Part shown: positions 6,197 through 6,747 of the stretch, one piece after another
How positions within the stretch are numbered: position 1 is the stretch's first letter
Layout of the letters: every line of letters begins with the position of its first letter
The notes under the pieces: model-generated
What the model was told of the DNA's origin: nothing
What the model saw: the letters and a program-made list of their open reading frames with translations, nothing else
Databases searched by the model: none
Program-made: the position numbers and the translations under genes
Source of the DNA: CAZUNO01 sp964621445 [NCBI: Candidatus Hadarchaeota archaeon]
GTDB lineage: Archaea; CAYQAE01; CAYVLA01
Assembly (NCBI GenBank): GCA_964621445.1
Contig: CAZUNO010000064.1
Coordinates: 1-6,747, forward strand
Direction: 5' to 3'
Length of the DNA stretch: 6,747 bases

Positions 6197-6209
6197 TCAA
6201 AGACTTAAG
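6197..6209 (+). promoter_or_regulatory. Possible BRE/TATA-type promoter of the right-edge secreted gene
   Basis: TCAAAGACTTAAG combines a CAAAG purine-rich element with the AT-rich CTTAAG, centred about 25 bases before the ATG at 6231. That matches archaeal BRE-TATA geometry for a leaderless transcript and would favour 6231 as the start. A single short match is weak evidence; it gains a little from the similar arrangement at 3353-3368. Confidence 0.28.
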
Positions 6210-6230
6210 CAAAACAACCCTATCTTTGGC

Positions 6231-6747
6231 ATGAAGGAACTAACCTGGCTGCTTGCCCTCCTAATTTTATTAGTCTTTACCTCACCGGCCTTCGCCCGCT
6301 CGCCGGTTGGAAACTGGTCAAATCTTCCTCAACACATCTTTGCGTGGTATACGCAGGCAGAAAACCCGGAAAGGTTCCCCGGCATGAATATGGTCTGTTA
6401 CTATGGTTCACCCAAGGATGTTGACAAGCGGATCGAGGATTCCAAGAATTTAACCACTCCGGCCATTGTAGGGCTCTTTTGGTCTCTCGAAAAGCTTGAT
6501 ATTAACTATTCGAGATTGGTTCATTTCGGCAAGAAGGAGCCCTGGGTGGCCTCCCCCTCCGACAAGCGATACTGGGACGAGGTAGTCGCCAAACCCGCGG
6601 TAGCCCTGGCCAACCTGTCCCTACACTACCCAATATATGGAGTCATCCTGGATGTTGAACTATACCTTCGTCAGTACTACAAATACCCTACCTATTCCTG
6701 GGATCAGTATAGCCTGAACAGATTCGGGGAGGAAAAGGGAATACAGA
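6231..6747 (+). CDS. Secreted protein of unknown family, N-terminal part (cut by window edge)
   Basis: From the ATG at 6231 the frame is open to the right edge (172 codons seen, no stop). It starts with a strong signal peptide: MKELTW, a hydrophobic core to about residue 17, and likely cleavage after A22 (SPAFA/RS). The mature part is rich in aromatic residues. Segments such as HIFAWY (35-40), MVCYYGSPKDV (54-64), AIVGLFW (78-84), VHFGKKEPWV (97-106) and YPIYGVILDVELY (133-145) alternate hydrophobic strands with helix-like stretches. This resembles the first strands of a TIM-barrel glycoside hydrolase, with D141 and E143 of ILDVELY in the kind of strand end where such enzymes place acids. I do not recognise the family, so the enzyme reading is inference. 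In-frame ATGs at 6177 and 6180 would add 17-18 residues before the signal peptide. No Shine-Dalgarno precedes any of the three. It follows the ADP-ribosylglycohydrolase by about 90 bases on the same strand. Confidence 0.8.
   Translation, partial: MKELTWLLALLILLVFTSPAFARSPVGNWSNLPQHIFAWYTQAENPERFPGMNMVCYYGSPKDVDKRIEDSKNLTTPAIVGLFWSLEKLDINYSRLVHFGKKEPWVASPSDKRYWDEVVAKPAVALANLSLHYPIYGVILDVELYLRQYYKYPTYSWDQYSLNRFGEEKGIQ

Overview
The window looks like a carbohydrate-active accessory region from an uncultured prokaryote of moderate GC content. It holds four substantially intact or edge-cut genes, one decayed gene, and a collagen-like gene that is only just entered at the left edge. I cannot name the organism. 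Most starts have no Shine-Dalgarno sequence, and two genes have a BRE/TATA-like element about 25-31 bases before their ATG. The secreted propeller protein ends in an IPE-plus-transmembrane tail. Together these make an archaeon worth considering, but a bacterium from a polysaccharide-degrading phylum (Poribacteria or PVC-like) is not excluded. Arginine codons mix AGG/AGA with CGN, which does not settle the question.

Layout, left to right. (1) Bases 1-128, minus strand: start of a membrane-anchored collagen-like protein with Gly-X-Y triplets and a good Shine-Dalgarno. (2) Bases 129-567: about 440 bases without a convincing gene, holding two palindromic, operator-like repeat systems. (3) Bases 568-3279, minus strand: a complete cytoplasmic GH78 alpha-L-rhamnosidase with all expected active-site residues. 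(4) A 115-base divergent intergenic region. (5) Bases 3395-4438, plus strand: a secreted, C-terminally anchored five-bladed beta-propeller protein resembling the GH43/GH32/GH130 glycosidases. (6) Bases 4473-5079, plus strand: a GH92 alpha-mannosidase remnant, N-terminal domain only, broken by two single-C losses and a stop codon. (7) Bases 5235-6140, plus strand: an intact ADP-ribosylglycohydrolase family protein. (8) From 6231 to the right edge: a secreted protein of unknown family, cut by the window end.

How the parts may work together (inference): the secreted propeller protein would act on or bind a glycan outside the cell, and the cytoplasmic rhamnosidase would remove rhamnose from imported oligosaccharides. 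The GH92 gene would once have contributed mannose removal but is now dead in this sequence. No transporter, regulator or sugar-catabolic gene is visible, so a complete utilisation locus is not shown. The ADP-ribosylglycohydrolase and the terminal secreted protein have no evident link to rhamnose. I see no RNA gene, CRISPR array, insertion sequence or integrase.
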